Of a stretch of DNA of 64,000 nucleotides, positions 42,141 through 51,236 are shown one piece after another. Within the stretch, counting starts at the first letter, position 1. Each line of letters opens with the position of its first letter. The notes under the pieces were generated by a model. That model did not search any database, was not told the DNA's origin, and was given only the letters and a program-made list of their open reading frames with translations. Both the position numbers and the translations under genes were made by a program. The stretch is taken from assembly GCF_000389965.1 (NCBI RefSeq), contig NC_021191.1, positions 7,255,501-7,319,500 of the forward strand, written 5' to 3'. This DNA is from Actinoplanes sp. N902-109 (GTDB lineage: Bacteria > Actinomycetota > Actinomycetes > Mycobacteriales > Micromonosporaceae).

Positions 42141-43184
42141 TCAGAAGACCGACACGCCGTAGACGCTGAGCGGCTCGGTCACCGGCTGGAAGTAGGTGGT
42201 GCCGCCGGAGCTGCAGTTGCCGCTGCCGCCGGAGGTCAGGCCGAGCGCGGTGGTGCCCGAGTAGAGCGAGCCGCCGCTGTCGCCCGGCTCGGCGCAGACG
42301 GTGGTGCGGATCAGGCCGGAGACCGAGCCCTCGGCGTAGTTCACCGTCGAGTTGAGCGCGGTGACCTGACCCGAGTGGATGCCGGTGGTGCTGCCGCGGC
42401 GGTAGACCGTGGCGCCGACGGCCGGGGTGCCCGCCGAGGTGATGTCCTGGGAGCCGACAGCGCCGCTGATCGTCACGCTGCTGGTCGTGTAGCGCACGAT
42501 GCCGTAGTCGTTGCCCGGGAAGCTGGTGCCGGACCGGGTGCCCAGCGTGGTCGACCCGTTGGTCCAGGTCGTACCGATGTTGGTGCAGTGACCGGCGGTC
42601 AGGAAGTAGTAGGTGCTGCCGCTGCGGACGTTGAAGCCGAGCGAGCAGCGGGCGCTGCTGGTGTAGATCGCGTCGCCACCGGAGATCCTGGTGGAGAGGG
42701 TGCCGGGCGTCTGCTCCAGGCGGGCCTTGTCACCGAGCTTGGCGACGATGGCCTTGACCGCGTCGAGCTTCGTGCCGGTCACGGTGCTGTCCGCGGTGAC
42801 CAGGATCTGGTTGGTCACCGGGTCGACGCCGAACGACGTACCCGGGGTCTTCAGGGTGGACTTCAGCGTGCTGTCGGCGGCCGCGAGCTCGGCGCCGCTG
42901 CGGGTGACGTACCGGGGAGTGGCACCGGAGGCCTTCACCGATGCGGCCGTGGCGGCGTCGGTGACGTTGACGACCAGTTTGCCGGCCGAGTCGATGTACG
43001 AGCCGGCAGCCTTCGTGCCGAACTGGGTGTCCAGCTTGCTGGCGAGCGCGGAGGGGGCGAACGACGGGTCAGCGGCGGGTGCGGCCGGGGCAGCGGACGC
43101 GGGTGACGCGAACGCACTGCCCGCGAGCAGAACGGCGGCCAGGCCGACGATCGGTCGGCCGAGCTTCGAGCCGGGGTTACGCAC
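42141..43184 (-). CDS. Secreted alpha-lytic/streptogrisin-type serine protease precursor
   Basis: A 347-residue preproenzyme. The signal peptide occupies about residues 1-32 (LAAVLLAGSAFASPASA). A prodomain (33-166) acts as folding chaperone in this family. The mature S1E protease begins near Ile167 (ISGGDAIY): His199 in TAGHC, Asp226 in NDYGIV and Ser303 in GDSGGS form the triad; cysteines at 180 and 200 would make the usual disulfide. Secreted outside the cell to degrade protein. Single gene; the next 224 bases upstream hold no ORF. Confidence 0.95.
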   Translation of the reverse strand: MRNPGSKLGRPIVGLAAVLLAGSAFASPASAAPAAPAADPSFAPSALASKLDTQFGTKAAGSYIDSAGKLVVNVTDAATAASVKASGATPRYVTRSGAELAAADSTLKSTLKTPGTSFGVDPVTNQILVTADSTVTGTKLDAVKAIVAKLGDKARLEQTPGTLSTRISGGDAIYTSSARCSLGFNVRSGSTYYFLTAGHCTNIGTTWTNGSTTLGTRSGTSFPGNDYGIVRYTTSSVTISGAVGSQDITSAGTPAVGATVYRRGSTTGIHSGQVTALNSTVNYAEGSVSGLIRTTVCAEPGDSGGSLYSGTTALGLTSGGSGNCSSGGTTYFQPVTEPLSVYGVSVF

Positions 43185-43408
43185 GGAGTTCCTCCCAGGG
43201 GGATGGGGGGGTACGCCGGTGGTCCGGCGTACCAGGTGCCTCCCCTAGTATTGAGAAGTTTCAATGCAACCTCAAGACCCGGAATTTCCGGCGCGAGGCC
43301 CGTCGAAACGCCGCTGACCTGCGCTAACAGCGATGTCATATCACCGGGCTATCACTCAACCGGGATGCCACCTCACCGGAAGGCGGCACCTCGGGGCCAC
43401 CGATGTCA

Positions 43409-44653
43409 TCAGGCCGCGGCGGCCAGGCCCGCGCCGGTGTGCAGGTCGGCGGCCAGCCGGTGGGCCTGGTCGCGGAGCTCCGGTACGGCGGTCGTCTCCC
43501 ACTGCGTGCCCCGGCGCAACGGTCCGAGCAGCCACAGCCGTTCGTGCACCCGGCCGTCCGCGGCGACCAGCCGGCCCGCCGGATCGATGGCCAGCCCCAG
43601 CGCATGCGGTCCGACCTGCGCCTGCCCGCTGTCGAGCAGCTCCCGCACCAGCGGATGGGCGGAGTCCGGCAGCCGCCCCGGCCCGGCACAGTTGACCACG
43701 GCGGCGTAGCCGGCCAGCCCGGGCCACGCGGCCACTCCCCCACGCCGGATCTCCAGCAGACCGGCCTGCCGCAGCGCCACGACCCGCTCCGCGATCTGTG
43801 GTGCCATCCGGTGCCGGTGACATTCCCACGTACGAGCGAGATGTCTGAGGAATGCTTCCTGCTCCTCGGGGGTCAAGGCCGTCCAGATCCGGTCCAGGTA
43901 CGGCCGGAGCCCGTCGACGACCGGCCGCCAGTCACCCGCCGCACCGGCCGCGGCCCGTACCGCCCGGATCACCTCCCGCAACGTCGCGCAGTCAGCGAGA
44001 TCCGGCGCCTCGGGCGGCGCGGCATCGGCGGTGTGGGTCAGCGGCAGCAGCCCCCGCCGGCTCACCGCAACAACCGGGGCGGTGCGCCGCCCGTCCGCGG
44101 TCAGCGTCAACGCCGCGTCGACGGCGGTCAGCCCGGTGCCGACGAGAAGGACGGGCCGGTCCGGCGGCAACGCTTCGAGCACCCCCGGCTGCCACGGATC
44201 ATCGATCACCGCCGGGTGCGGCAGCCGCTGCTCCGCCGCCCGAGGGCCGCCAAGCGCCAGTACGACGTGGTCGGCCCGCACCCGGGTGCCGTCGGCGAGC
44301 GCCACGGTGCCTTCCGGATCAACCCCGGTTGCCTTCGTACGGAACCAGCGCAGCCGCCCTTGATCGGCCTCCGCGAGAACGGAGCGAAGGTAGCGACCGT
44401 ACTCAGCCCGCGGCCGGAACTCCCCGGGCGACGCGCCCGACCAGCGCAGGAAATGCCCGGGATCGCCGGGAACCGCACTCATCGCCCCGGCCCGCGAATT
44501 TAACAGGTGCCACGGCCGGGCACCCCCGTAGGCCACCCCACCCCCGAGTTGCCCCGGCTCGATCAGCGCGACATCATCACCACCCCGCAGGACCTCCCGG
44601 GCCACCAACACCCCGGAACACCCCCCGCCCACCACCGCCACCGTCCGCCGCAC
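43409..44653 (-). CDS. FAD/NAD(P)-binding oxidoreductase
   Basis: A 414-residue flavoprotein-like protein. The N-terminal Rossmann motif VAVVGGGCSGVLVAREVL binds FAD; GGGVAYGGARPWHLLNSRAG and VVLALGGPRAAEQR, followed by the second dinucleotide motif VLLVGTGLTAVDAALTL, match the NAD_binding_9/FAD-NAD(P)-binding family. The C-terminal GPHALGLAIDPAGRLVA and WLLGPLRRGTQWETTAVPELRDQA are typical. The GTG start at 44653 is fixed by AAGGAGG 5-7 nt upstream; the open frame extends further only into repeats. The substrate is unknown. Confidence 0.9.
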   Translation of the reverse strand: MRRTVAVVGGGCSGVLVAREVLRGGDDVALIEPGQLGGGVAYGGARPWHLLNSRAGAMSAVPGDPGHFLRWSGASPGEFRPRAEYGRYLRSVLAEADQGRLRWFRTKATGVDPEGTVALADGTRVRADHVVLALGGPRAAEQRLPHPAVIDDPWQPGVLEALPPDRPVLLVGTGLTAVDAALTLTADGRRTAPVVAVSRRGLLPLTHTADAAPPEAPDLADCATLREVIRAVRAAAGAAGDWRPVVDGLRPYLDRIWTALTPEEQEAFLRHLARTWECHRHRMAPQIAERVVALRQAGLLEIRRGGVAAWPGLAGYAAVVNCAGPGRLPDSAHPLVRELLDSGQAQVGPHALGLAIDPAGRLVAADGRVHERLWLLGPLRRGTQWETTAVPELRDQAHRLAADLHTGAGLAAAA

Positions 44654-44857
44654 ACCATCCTCCTTATCTCCTATAGACACGATAGGTATAACGAACCGAA
44701 GAAACCAGCTCCCGCGCCGGTCATCCCGCGGCAAGCAGGTCGGCAGGCGGCGCTGGTGGCCGCCGAGGACCGCCGGCTCACCGAGGTGCGCGCGGTCGCC
44801 GCGGTCGCCCCGATGCGCGGAACGGCGCGGAGCAAGCCGTGCCGGTTGGAATGGCAT

Positions 44858-45013
44858 CGCTTCGCGGTTGGCCCGTGGCATGTCCCGCGCTTCGCGGTTG
44901 GCCCATGGCATGTCCCGCGCTTCGCGGTTGGCCCATGGCATGTCCCGCGCTTCGCGGTTGGCCCATGGCATGTCCCGCGCTTCGCGGTTGGCCCATGGCA
45001 TGTCCCGCGCTTC
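44858..45013. repeat. 30-bp tandem repeat, five to six copies
   Basis: Unit CGCGCTTCGCGGTTGGCCCA plus TGGCATGTCC; the copies are almost identical. Frames through it give RFAVGPWHVP or AREARDMPWAN repeats and no recognisable protein. Apart from it and a gene fragment at 45421, the stretch 44654-45637 holds no confident gene. Confidence 0.92.
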
Positions 45014-45420
45014 GCCCTCGGCGATGCGTGGTCTCACGGGCGAGCATCTCGGCACGGCGCGGCCCGCAAAGGGCTCGCCGTGGATCGCCCGGCAAACGCA
45101 CCGCCGGCGGCCAACCGCCATGATCGGCGTTCGTCATCCAGACTGGACCGAAGTCGTTCCCGACGTACGCGATCCACGATGGCGACAATCGGGCCCCAGC
45201 ACCCCAGGTCCGCCGCCGCATCGACGCCCAGTTCGCCGCCATGGCGTCAGGCGGGATGTGCGTCGCGATCCGCGCGCCGAGCCACCGCGGCCGACGACCG
45301 CCGCTGCCGACCGCCCCTCGCCGCCGTACGACAACGCCGGCGAGCTACGGCCGCGTATTCCCCATCGCGGCGGCGCAGGCGGTGGGGCGTGCGGGCTACC
45401 GCCGTGGTGCCCCCGGCGAA

Positions 45421-45522
45421 CTAACCGCGCACCGCATCAAGCACCACCAGGGAGATCAATGGCTCCCAGGCGGCGGCCTCGCCGTTGAAGAGCCGGACCG
45501 GCATGGCGATAGGAGCAGGCAT
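45421..45522 (-). pseudogene. Possible remnant of an ABC-2-type permease C terminus
   Basis: A 33-codon minus-strand fragment reads MPAPIAMPVRLFNGEAAAWE and continues PLISLVV before a stop. The pattern of an APIAMPVRL stretch followed by a GEAAWEP-type loop and a hydrophobic start resembles the penultimate region of ABC-2 family membrane permeases. Nothing upstream in this frame fits, and the final span is broken off. The identification is from memory of the family and is weak. Confidence 0.35.
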
Positions 45523-45637
45523 TCGTGACAACGATGGTTGACGCGGCACAGTCAGTGGCGGTCGACCGGGCGTACGAGGGGCGGCACCACATCAACCGCG
45601 CCTACCCGCCATGTGGGGCCAGGGGCGCCGGGGTGGG

Positions 45638-47224
45638 TCAGTGTGTGATCACGGGGGTTGCCGGGGCCTCGGTGGGGAGGGCGCCGGGGTTTGCTGGGGC
45701 GGGGCGGCGGCGCGGGAGGAAGAAGGCCGGGATGAAGACGGCCAGGACGATGATGAAGCCCACCCAGAAGGTGGAACCGAAGGCGTTGGCCACGAATTCG
45801 AGGCCGCGTTGCAGGACGGAGGGTTCCACCGGGATCTGCTGGGCGAGCGCCGGGTTCTGCTGGACGCCGATGGCCAGGCCGGCCTCGGTGAGGGGGGCGC
45901 CGCTGGGGTCGGTCACGCCGGGGATGACGCGGGAGTCGTTGAGCTCGTTGGTGAGGATGACCGACATCAGGGCCGAGCCGACCGAGCCGGCGATCTGCTG
46001 CAGGATGTTGAGCAGCGTGGAACCGCGGGCCACCTCGGTGTGCGTCAGCGTGCGGAGGGCCGACGTCATGATCGGCATCATCGTGCCGCCCATGCCGAGG
46101 CCCATCACGAACAAGGCCCCGCAGAGCAACCAGTACGACGTGTCGGTGCCCACGTGAGTGAAGGCGAAGAAGCCGGCGGCGATCAGGGCCAGCGCGAACG
46201 GCACCGTGCGACCCACCGGGATCCGGTCGGCCAGCGTGCCCGCGATCGGCATCGTGATCATGGCGCCGATGCCTTGCGGGGCCATCAGCAGGCCGGCGTC
46301 CAGCGTCGACTCACCCCGTACCTGCAGGAAGTAGCTGGGGAAGAGCAGACCGGCACCCATGAACGCGACCATGAAGACCGCCATGGTGATACAGGCGACC
46401 GACAAGTTGCGGTTGCGCAGCAGGCGCAGGTCGAGCAGCGGATGCCGGGGCTTGAACGAGTAGAGCACGAAGCCGATCACCAGCAGCCCACCGGTGAGCA
46501 TCGGCAGCCACACCTTGGTCGCGCTGAACGTGCCTGCTTCCGGGAGCGACGAAACGCCGTACAGGAAAAGGGCCAGACCCGGGGAGAGCATGAGCATGCC
46601 GACGAAGTCGAAGGACTCGGAGGGCTCGGGGTTGTCCTTCTCGAGCGCCCACCAGGAGTAGACCAGGGCCACGAGGCCGATCGGCAGGTTGATCAGGAAG
46701 ATCCAGTGCCAGCTGGCGATGTCGATCAGCCAGCCGCCGAGGATGGGACCGCCGATCGGGCCGAGCAGCATCGGGATGCCCAGCACCGCCATCAGCCGGC
46801 CGATCCGCTGCGGGCCCGCCGCGCGCGTCATGATCGTCATGCCGAGCGGCATCAGCATGCCGCCACCGAGACCCTGCAACACTCGGTACGACACGAGCTG
46901 GCCGATGGAATCAGCCGTGGCACACAGCGCAGAGCCGGCCGTGAAGAGCAGCAATGCGGTCATGTAGAGCCGCTTGGTGCCGAACCGGTCGGCCGCCCAG
47001 CCGGTGAGCGGGATGACCGTGGCCAGCGCGAGCGTGTAGCCGGTCATCGTCCACGCGACCCGCGCGTACGAGGCGTCGAACTCGGTCTGGAACGTCGGCA
47101 GCGCGACACTGACCACCGTCACGTCCAGGATCGACATGATGGCGCCCAGCACCACAACGCCAGCGATCTTGAGCACGGCGGCGTCGATTTTATCCGGCGG
47201 TGCCGCTGCGGTGTTCGTGGTCAC
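45638..47224 (-). CDS. MFS drug exporter, DHA2 (EmrB/QacA) family
   Basis: A 528-residue transporter with 14 predicted spans. Motif A appears as GWAADRFGTKRLY; LDVTVVSVALPTFQTEF in helix 1 and GPIGGPILGGWLID in helix 5 are DHA2 hallmarks. It should export drugs or other hydrophobic compounds with proton exchange. The GTG at 47224 is chosen because GGGGGGA lies just upstream; an earlier ATG at 47287 would add 21 residues. A winged-helix regulator gene lies upstream on the same strand. Confidence 0.92.
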   Translation of the reverse strand: MTTNTAAAPPDKIDAAVLKIAGVVVLGAIMSILDVTVVSVALPTFQTEFDASYARVAWTMTGYTLALATVIPLTGWAADRFGTKRLYMTALLLFTAGSALCATADSIGQLVSYRVLQGLGGGMLMPLGMTIMTRAAGPQRIGRLMAVLGIPMLLGPIGGPILGGWLIDIASWHWIFLINLPIGLVALVYSWWALEKDNPEPSESFDFVGMLMLSPGLALFLYGVSSLPEAGTFSATKVWLPMLTGGLLVIGFVLYSFKPRHPLLDLRLLRNRNLSVACITMAVFMVAFMGAGLLFPSYFLQVRGESTLDAGLLMAPQGIGAMITMPIAGTLADRIPVGRTVPFALALIAAGFFAFTHVGTDTSYWLLCGALFVMGLGMGGTMMPIMTSALRTLTHTEVARGSTLLNILQQIAGSVGSALMSVILTNELNDSRVIPGVTDPSGAPLTEAGLAIGVQQNPALAQQIPVEPSVLQRGLEFVANAFGSTFWVGFIIVLAVFIPAFFLPRRRPAPANPGALPTEAPATPVITH

Positions 47225-47308
47225 GAGGTCCCCCCGGGATGTGCTCGTCTGCTGGAGCGAGCCTAGCGAGGTGGTCCCGTGTTCCACCTCTCCTTTATCG
47301 GATCGGCG

Positions 47309-47854
47309 TCATGTGTCCTGGACCTCATCGATGGTGATCGGTGACTCCTCGCTCAGGCGGTACCCCACCCCGTACACCGTCGTCAGGATCTCGGAGTTGG
47401 CGAGCTTGGTCCGCAACCGGCTGACGTGCACGTCAACGGTGCGAACAGTGGTGTGCGTGTGCCCCCAGACGTGCGCGAGCAACTGGTTGCGCGTGAAAAC
47501 CTGACGCGGGTGCCGGGCGAGAAACAGCAGCAGATCGTATTCGAGGCGGCTCAGCTCCAGCGGAACGCCGTCCAGTGCCGCGGTGCGCGACCGCGGATCC
47601 AGATGCAGGCCAGGATCGGCCGGGACCCGCGGCGGCAGATCGGGGAAGAGCGACACATCGGCGCTGGGCCCAGCCGCGACGACAAGATCGCGCAGCGCCG
47701 CGAGCACCCGTTCACTCTCCTCGGAACCGGGCTTTCCGAACGTGATGGTGACGGTCACCGACGAGGTGGGATCGGCGGAAACGGACCGCAGATGCGGCCG
47801 GCGGCCGGAACGGGTGTGACGCGGGCTCGGATCGGCGACGGTGAGGACGGACAT
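47309..47854 (-). CDS. Stand-alone OmpR/PhoB-type winged-helix regulator (no receiver domain)
   Basis: A 181-residue protein. The C-terminal ~95 residues are a Trans_reg_C winged helix (LSRLEYDLLLFLARHPRQVFTRNQLLAHVWG; RTVDVHVSRLRTKL; TVYGVGYRL). The N-terminal ~80 residues contain a short alpha/beta segment (SSVTVTITFG..ESERVLAALRDLV) but no phospho-acceptor receiver domain. Such orphan proteins occur in actinobacteria. The ATG is supported by GGAGG 7 nt upstream. It may regulate the downstream MFS exporter. Confidence 0.9.
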   Translation of the reverse strand: MSVLTVADPSPRHTRSGRRPHLRSVSADPTSSVTVTITFGKPGSEESERVLAALRDLVVAAGPSADVSLFPDLPPRVPADPGLHLDPRSRTAALDGVPLELSRLEYDLLLFLARHPRQVFTRNQLLAHVWGHTHTTVRTVDVHVSRLRTKLANSEILTTVYGVGYRLSEESPITIDEVQDT

Positions 47855-48055
47855 GACGGGCCTCCGGAGGGTGTCACCGCAGCCGGATCTCGGCGGCGGC
47901 TGAAGGATACTTATCCCATGTACGGGATAGGTTTGACGGCACATCGCGGCACCCAGGTTCACGCGGAAGAGACAAGCCACCTCACCTCGCGAAGCCGGGC
48001 TCTCACCATACCCAGCCGATAGGCAATCCCCATAGGTCTAATAGGTTATGGTCCG

Positions 48056-48159
48056 CGCCACCCGTTGGCGCCACCCGTCGGCATCGCCCCCCGGCACCAC
48101 CCGTCGGCGCCACCCGTCCGCGCCACCCGTCGGCGCCACCCGTCCGCGCCACCCGTCGG
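48056..48159. repeat. 13-bp tandem repeat, eight copies
   Basis: Unit CGCCACCCGTCGG with variants CGCCACCCGTCCG and CATCGCCCCCCGG, each exactly 13 bp, plus a degenerate ninth. It lies in the 47855-48298 gap, which otherwise shows no gene. Confidence 0.93.
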
Positions 48160-48298
48160 CGTCTCGGTCGCGGAGCCGGCTTGGGCGGCGCTGGCAGCCG
48201 ATATGCGGCCGAGGTCGAGCGGCTCGGCGTCGGGCGCGGCAAGGAAACCCTGGCTGTCGCCGAGCGGACCGCTGGCGGATGCCTGTCAGGATCAGGTG

Positions 48299-48601
48299 AT
48301 GGAGTACACCGCCTTCGCCCTGCTGTTCCTCGGGCTGATCTTGCTGGGCAGCTCCGCTACCCTGTCCCGCCGGGAACAAGCCCGTACGGCGGCACGCCTG
48401 ACCTCGATCGAGACCAAGCTCGACGCCGTTGTCGCCCACCTCGGCGCGGTCGTCCCGGAACCGTCGTACCCCGAGGTCGAGGCCTTGATCCGAGCCGGCC
48501 GTACGGTCGAGGCGATCCGCCAGTACCGCGAGGAAACCGGGGCCGACCTCCTCACCGCCAAGAACGCGGTGGATGCGATCAGCGCCCGTCTGCGCCTTTA
48601 G
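48299..48601 (+). CDS. Small membrane-anchored L7/L12 C-terminal-like protein
   Basis: A 100-residue protein. One membrane span at residues ~4-20 (TAFALLFLGLILLGSSA), a short coiled helix (LTSIETKLDAVVAHLG), then a domain (EVEALIRAGRTVEAIRQYRE, LLTAKNAVDAI) like the C-terminal domain of ribosomal protein L7/L12 that is found alone in many actinobacterial small proteins. The function is unknown. The ATG follows AGGATCAGGTG. Confidence 0.8.
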   Translation: MEYTAFALLFLGLILLGSSATLSRREQARTAARLTSIETKLDAVVAHLGAVVPEPSYPEVEALIRAGRTVEAIRQYREETGADLLTAKNAVDAISARLRL

Positions 48602-48633
48602 GGGTGCGGGCGGCGCCGTCTTCCTCGGCAACA

Positions 48634-48860
48634 CCCGTTCCCAACCGCTCGGAATGTGGGCGGCACCCGTTCCCAACCGCTCGGAATGTGGGCGGCACCC
48701 GTTCCCAACCGCTCGGAACGTGGGCGGCACCCGTTCCCGGCCACTCGGCACATGGCCGACGCCCGCTCCCAGCCGCTCGGAACGTGGCCGACGCCCGTTT
48801 CCCAGCCGCTCAGCACGGGAGGGTGGCGCCCGTTCCCCACCCCCCGGGCACGGAGGCGAA
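48634..48860. repeat. 32-bp tandem repeat, seven copies
   Basis: Unit beginning CCCGTTCCCAACCGCTCGG, spaced exactly 32 bp for six steps and 35 bp for the last. It fills the region just upstream of the next hydrolase gene and ends close to its ribosome site. The first three copies are nearly identical, the rest diverge. Confidence 0.92.
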
Positions 48861-48865
48861 CTTTC

Positions 48866-49798
48866 ATGGTGCAGATGTACCATCAAAAAATGGCAGCCAC
48901 CCTCAGCGCCTTCTCCAGCGACTCTGCCCGGATCAAGTACCAAGCCACCGAGCGCCGCCTGATCGACCGGCACTGGCCTCGCGAACGCACCGAGATTGAC
49001 GTTCCGACGAGCTACGGCAGCACCCACGTCATCCGTTCCGGCGCCGCCGACGGGGTGCCATTCGTGCTGCTGCCCGGCTCCGGCGGCGGCTGCCTGATGT
49101 GGTTCCCGCACGTCACGGGGCTCGGCCGGGACCGCCCCGTCTACGCCATCGATCCGATTGGCGAACCAGGCCTGTCCACCCAGACGGCCCCGATCACCGA
49201 TGGCGCCGACTGGTCACGCTGGTTCACCGAGGTGCTCGACGGGCTCGGCGTCGAACGGGCGCACGTGGTCGGGTGTTCGTACGGCGGCTGGGTCGCCCTC
49301 CGGCACCACCTGGATCATCCGGAACGCGCGGCCAGCATCACCCTGCTCGACCCGGGCGGGTTCGGGCGCGTTACCGGCCGTTTCCTTGCTTGGATCATCG
49401 TCTGCGGCATCGCCATGCTCGGTCCCGCTCCGGCGCGCCGGCTCGCGGCCCGGATCTTCCGGAACGCCACTCTCCGATACGACGAGGTGCGCGAGCTGGG
49501 GCGGGAAACGCTCGCTTTCCGACGGCGGCTGCCCCTACCGGTCGCGTTGAGCGATGCCGAGCTCCGCCGGGTCCAGGCGCCCACGCTGGCGCTGCTGGGT
49601 CAGCGAAGCCAGATGTACGACGCGAACGCGGTCGCCGACCGCATGCGGCGGCTGCTGCCGGACGTCCGAACCATGGTCATCCCGGGCGCCAGTCATGACC
49701 TGCCGCTCTTCGACCCACCCCTGATCATGAACCTGACCAGGGAGTTCGCCAACGGGAATGCCCCGGCTGACGGCAACGTTCCACAGCCCGGGAGGTAA
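48866..49798 (+). CDS. Alpha/beta hydrolase
   Basis: A 310-residue alpha/beta-hydrolase: VLLPGSGGGCLMW (oxyanion loop), AIDPIGEPG, nucleophile GCSYGGW, LLGQRSQMYD and the catalytic His in PGASHDLPLF. The ATG 48866 follows GGAGG by 9 nt; in-frame ATGs at 48875 and 48890 are possible. The stop is inside the ribosome site of the next gene (bL36), 2 nt before its start, so the two are co-transcribed. The substrate is unknown. Confidence 0.9.
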   Translation: MVQMYHQKMAATLSAFSSDSARIKYQATERRLIDRHWPRERTEIDVPTSYGSTHVIRSGAADGVPFVLLPGSGGGCLMWFPHVTGLGRDRPVYAIDPIGEPGLSTQTAPITDGADWSRWFTEVLDGLGVERAHVVGCSYGGWVALRHHLDHPERAASITLLDPGGFGRVTGRFLAWIIVCGIAMLGPAPARRLAARIFRNATLRYDEVRELGRETLAFRRRLPLPVALSDAELRRVQAPTLALLGQRSQMYDANAVADRMRRLLPDVRTMVIPGASHDLPLFDPPLIMNLTREFANGNAPADGNVPQPGR

Positions 49799-49800
49799 CC

Positions 49801-49923
49801 ATGAAGGTTCGGAACTCACTCCGTTCGCTCAAGAGCAAGCCCGGCTCGGTGGTAACCCGCCGCCGCGGCCGGATGGTGGTCATCAACCGCAAGAATCCGC
49901 GCTGGAACGGCCGTCAGGGCTGA
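49801..49923 (+). CDS. rpmJ: Ribosomal protein bL36, zinc-free (C-minus) paralogue
   Basis: A 40-residue basic protein: MKVRNSLRSLKSKPGSVVTR at the N terminus and VINRKNPRWNGRQG at the end. It is the YkgO/bL36B type, in which the four zinc-binding residues of normal bL36 are replaced; there is no cysteine. Such paralogues take over in the ribosome under zinc starvation and are usually controlled by Zur; no Zur site was recognised here. GGAGGTAACC is the ribosome site and contains the previous stop. Confidence 0.93.
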   Translation: MKVRNSLRSLKSKPGSVVTRRRGRMVVINRKNPRWNGRQG

Positions 49924-49946
49924 GACCGCGATAACGTGAGACATCG

Positions 49947-49981
49947 CCGGGGACCCGCCGCCACGGGTCCCCGGTCTTTTT
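49947..49981 (+). terminator. Intrinsic terminator after bL36
   Basis: CCGGGGACCCG pairs with CGGGTCCCCGG around CCGCCA, followed by TCTTTTT. Confidence 0.92.
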
Positions 49982-49983
49982 CG

Positions 49984-50226
49984 TTTCCGGCTCGCTGGTG
50001 ATCAGGTTTCCCGACCTTTGACGCTGACATTGCCAGCCCTTCGTCTCCTATCGGTTCCGGGATCGCAGGCGCCCTCTCTCCCGCCGCATCGACGTTCCCA
50101 GCTCTCCGCCAGCGTTCCCAGCTCTCCGCCGCTCCCGGATCCCGAGGTTGCCGACTCCGCGCCGCTCAGCGGCCCGGGCGTTCCCGGGCCTTTCCGTTTC
50201 CGATCTTCAGCAGGCACACTGGCCCG
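49984..50226. other. Gene-free stretch with short GTTCCCAGCTCTCCGCC repeats
   Basis: The words GTTCCCAGCTCTCCGCC and GTTTCCG recur; no open frame resembles a protein. Confidence 0.6.
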
Positions 50227-51063
50227 ATGGAGCCGCTCGTCCATCCCGTCACGTCGTCCGACGGAGTCACGCTGACCGTCGAGGAATATGGCGTTCCCGG
50301 CGACGCAGCCTCGATCGTGTTCCTACCGGCTCTCGGTGTGCCGCTCGGCTATTACCGCAAGTTCCTCACCGCCTGGGCCGCCCGCAACCGGCATGTGATC
50401 GGCGTCGAACTCCGCGGTATGCCCCAGAGCCCCATAGCTGACCTGCGCAAAGGCTCGTTCGGATACGCTCATCTGGTTCGCGAGGACCTGCCGGCGGTGT
50501 TCGCCAACTCCGCCATCACCAACTCGCACCGGGTCGTGCTGGCCGGGCACAGCCTCGGCGGTCAGCTGGCTCTGCTGGCCGGCGCTACGGGCAGTGTCCG
50601 CCCGGACGCCGTCGTCACTCTCGGCACCGGCACCAGTTCCAAGGCGGCCCACCAAGGCCGGATCGCGCGCGTCCGCCGCGCCGCCGGTGTCCGCTTCGTC
50701 GGCGCGGTGACCTGCTCACTCGGCTACTGGCCGGGCCACCGTCTCGGATTCGCGGGGCGCCAGCCGCGCATCATGATGGCCGACTGGGGATACGAGGCCC
50801 GCCACGGCCGTTACCGTCTGCACGGCGACCGCACCGACTACGAGGCCGCACTCGCCGCCCTGCCCATCCCGACGTTGCTGACCGGCATCGCAGGCGACCG
50901 GATGATCCCAGCAGCGGCGGTGGATCACCTCGCCCAACGCCTGCCCGAGCACGTCGACCGCCTCACCCTCGACGCCTGGCCGGATCACTTCCTCTGGGCG
51001 CGGCGGGCACCCGAGAAGGTCATCGAACCGGTGGAAACCTGGCTCTCCGCCAGAAGCCTCTAG
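50227..51063 (+). CDS. Alpha/beta-fold hydrolase (serine aminopeptidase/lysophospholipase type)
   Basis: A 278-residue hydrolase: IVFLPALGVPLGYYRKFL, ELRGMPQSP, nucleophile GHSLGGQL, the acid strand LTGIAGDRMIP and the final WPDHFLWARR catalytic His. No signal peptide. The architecture resembles S33/hydrolase_4 proteins. The substrate is unknown. Confidence 0.9.
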   Translation: MEPLVHPVTSSDGVTLTVEEYGVPGDAASIVFLPALGVPLGYYRKFLTAWAARNRHVIGVELRGMPQSPIADLRKGSFGYAHLVREDLPAVFANSAITNSHRVVLAGHSLGGQLALLAGATGSVRPDAVVTLGTGTSSKAAHQGRIARVRRAAGVRFVGAVTCSLGYWPGHRLGFAGRQPRIMMADWGYEARHGRYRLHGDRTDYEAALAALPIPTLLTGIAGDRMIPAAAVDHLAQRLPEHVDRLTLDAWPDHFLWARRAPEKVIEPVETWLSARSL

Positions 51064-51236
51064 ACACCCCGAAAGCGCATCCGCGCCCGGATCGCCGACC
51101 AGAACTCGGGCCGGCACCCGGCCTCCGCGGACCACGCGCAGGGGGCCCGGATCGCCGCGTTCCCGAAGTCGCGTTCCCTAAGCCGCGTTCCCACGGTGCT
51201 GCGGCGGCCTGGAGCCCTCCGTTCATACTGTGCCGC

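Noticed and set aside
44839..45242. Short proteins built of FAVGPWHVP or EARDMPWAN units
   Set aside because: They come from the 30-bp repeat; no ribosome site or related protein known to me.
48634..48860. CRISPR array (32-bp repeat)
   Set aside because: The period equals the unit length, so there are no spacers.
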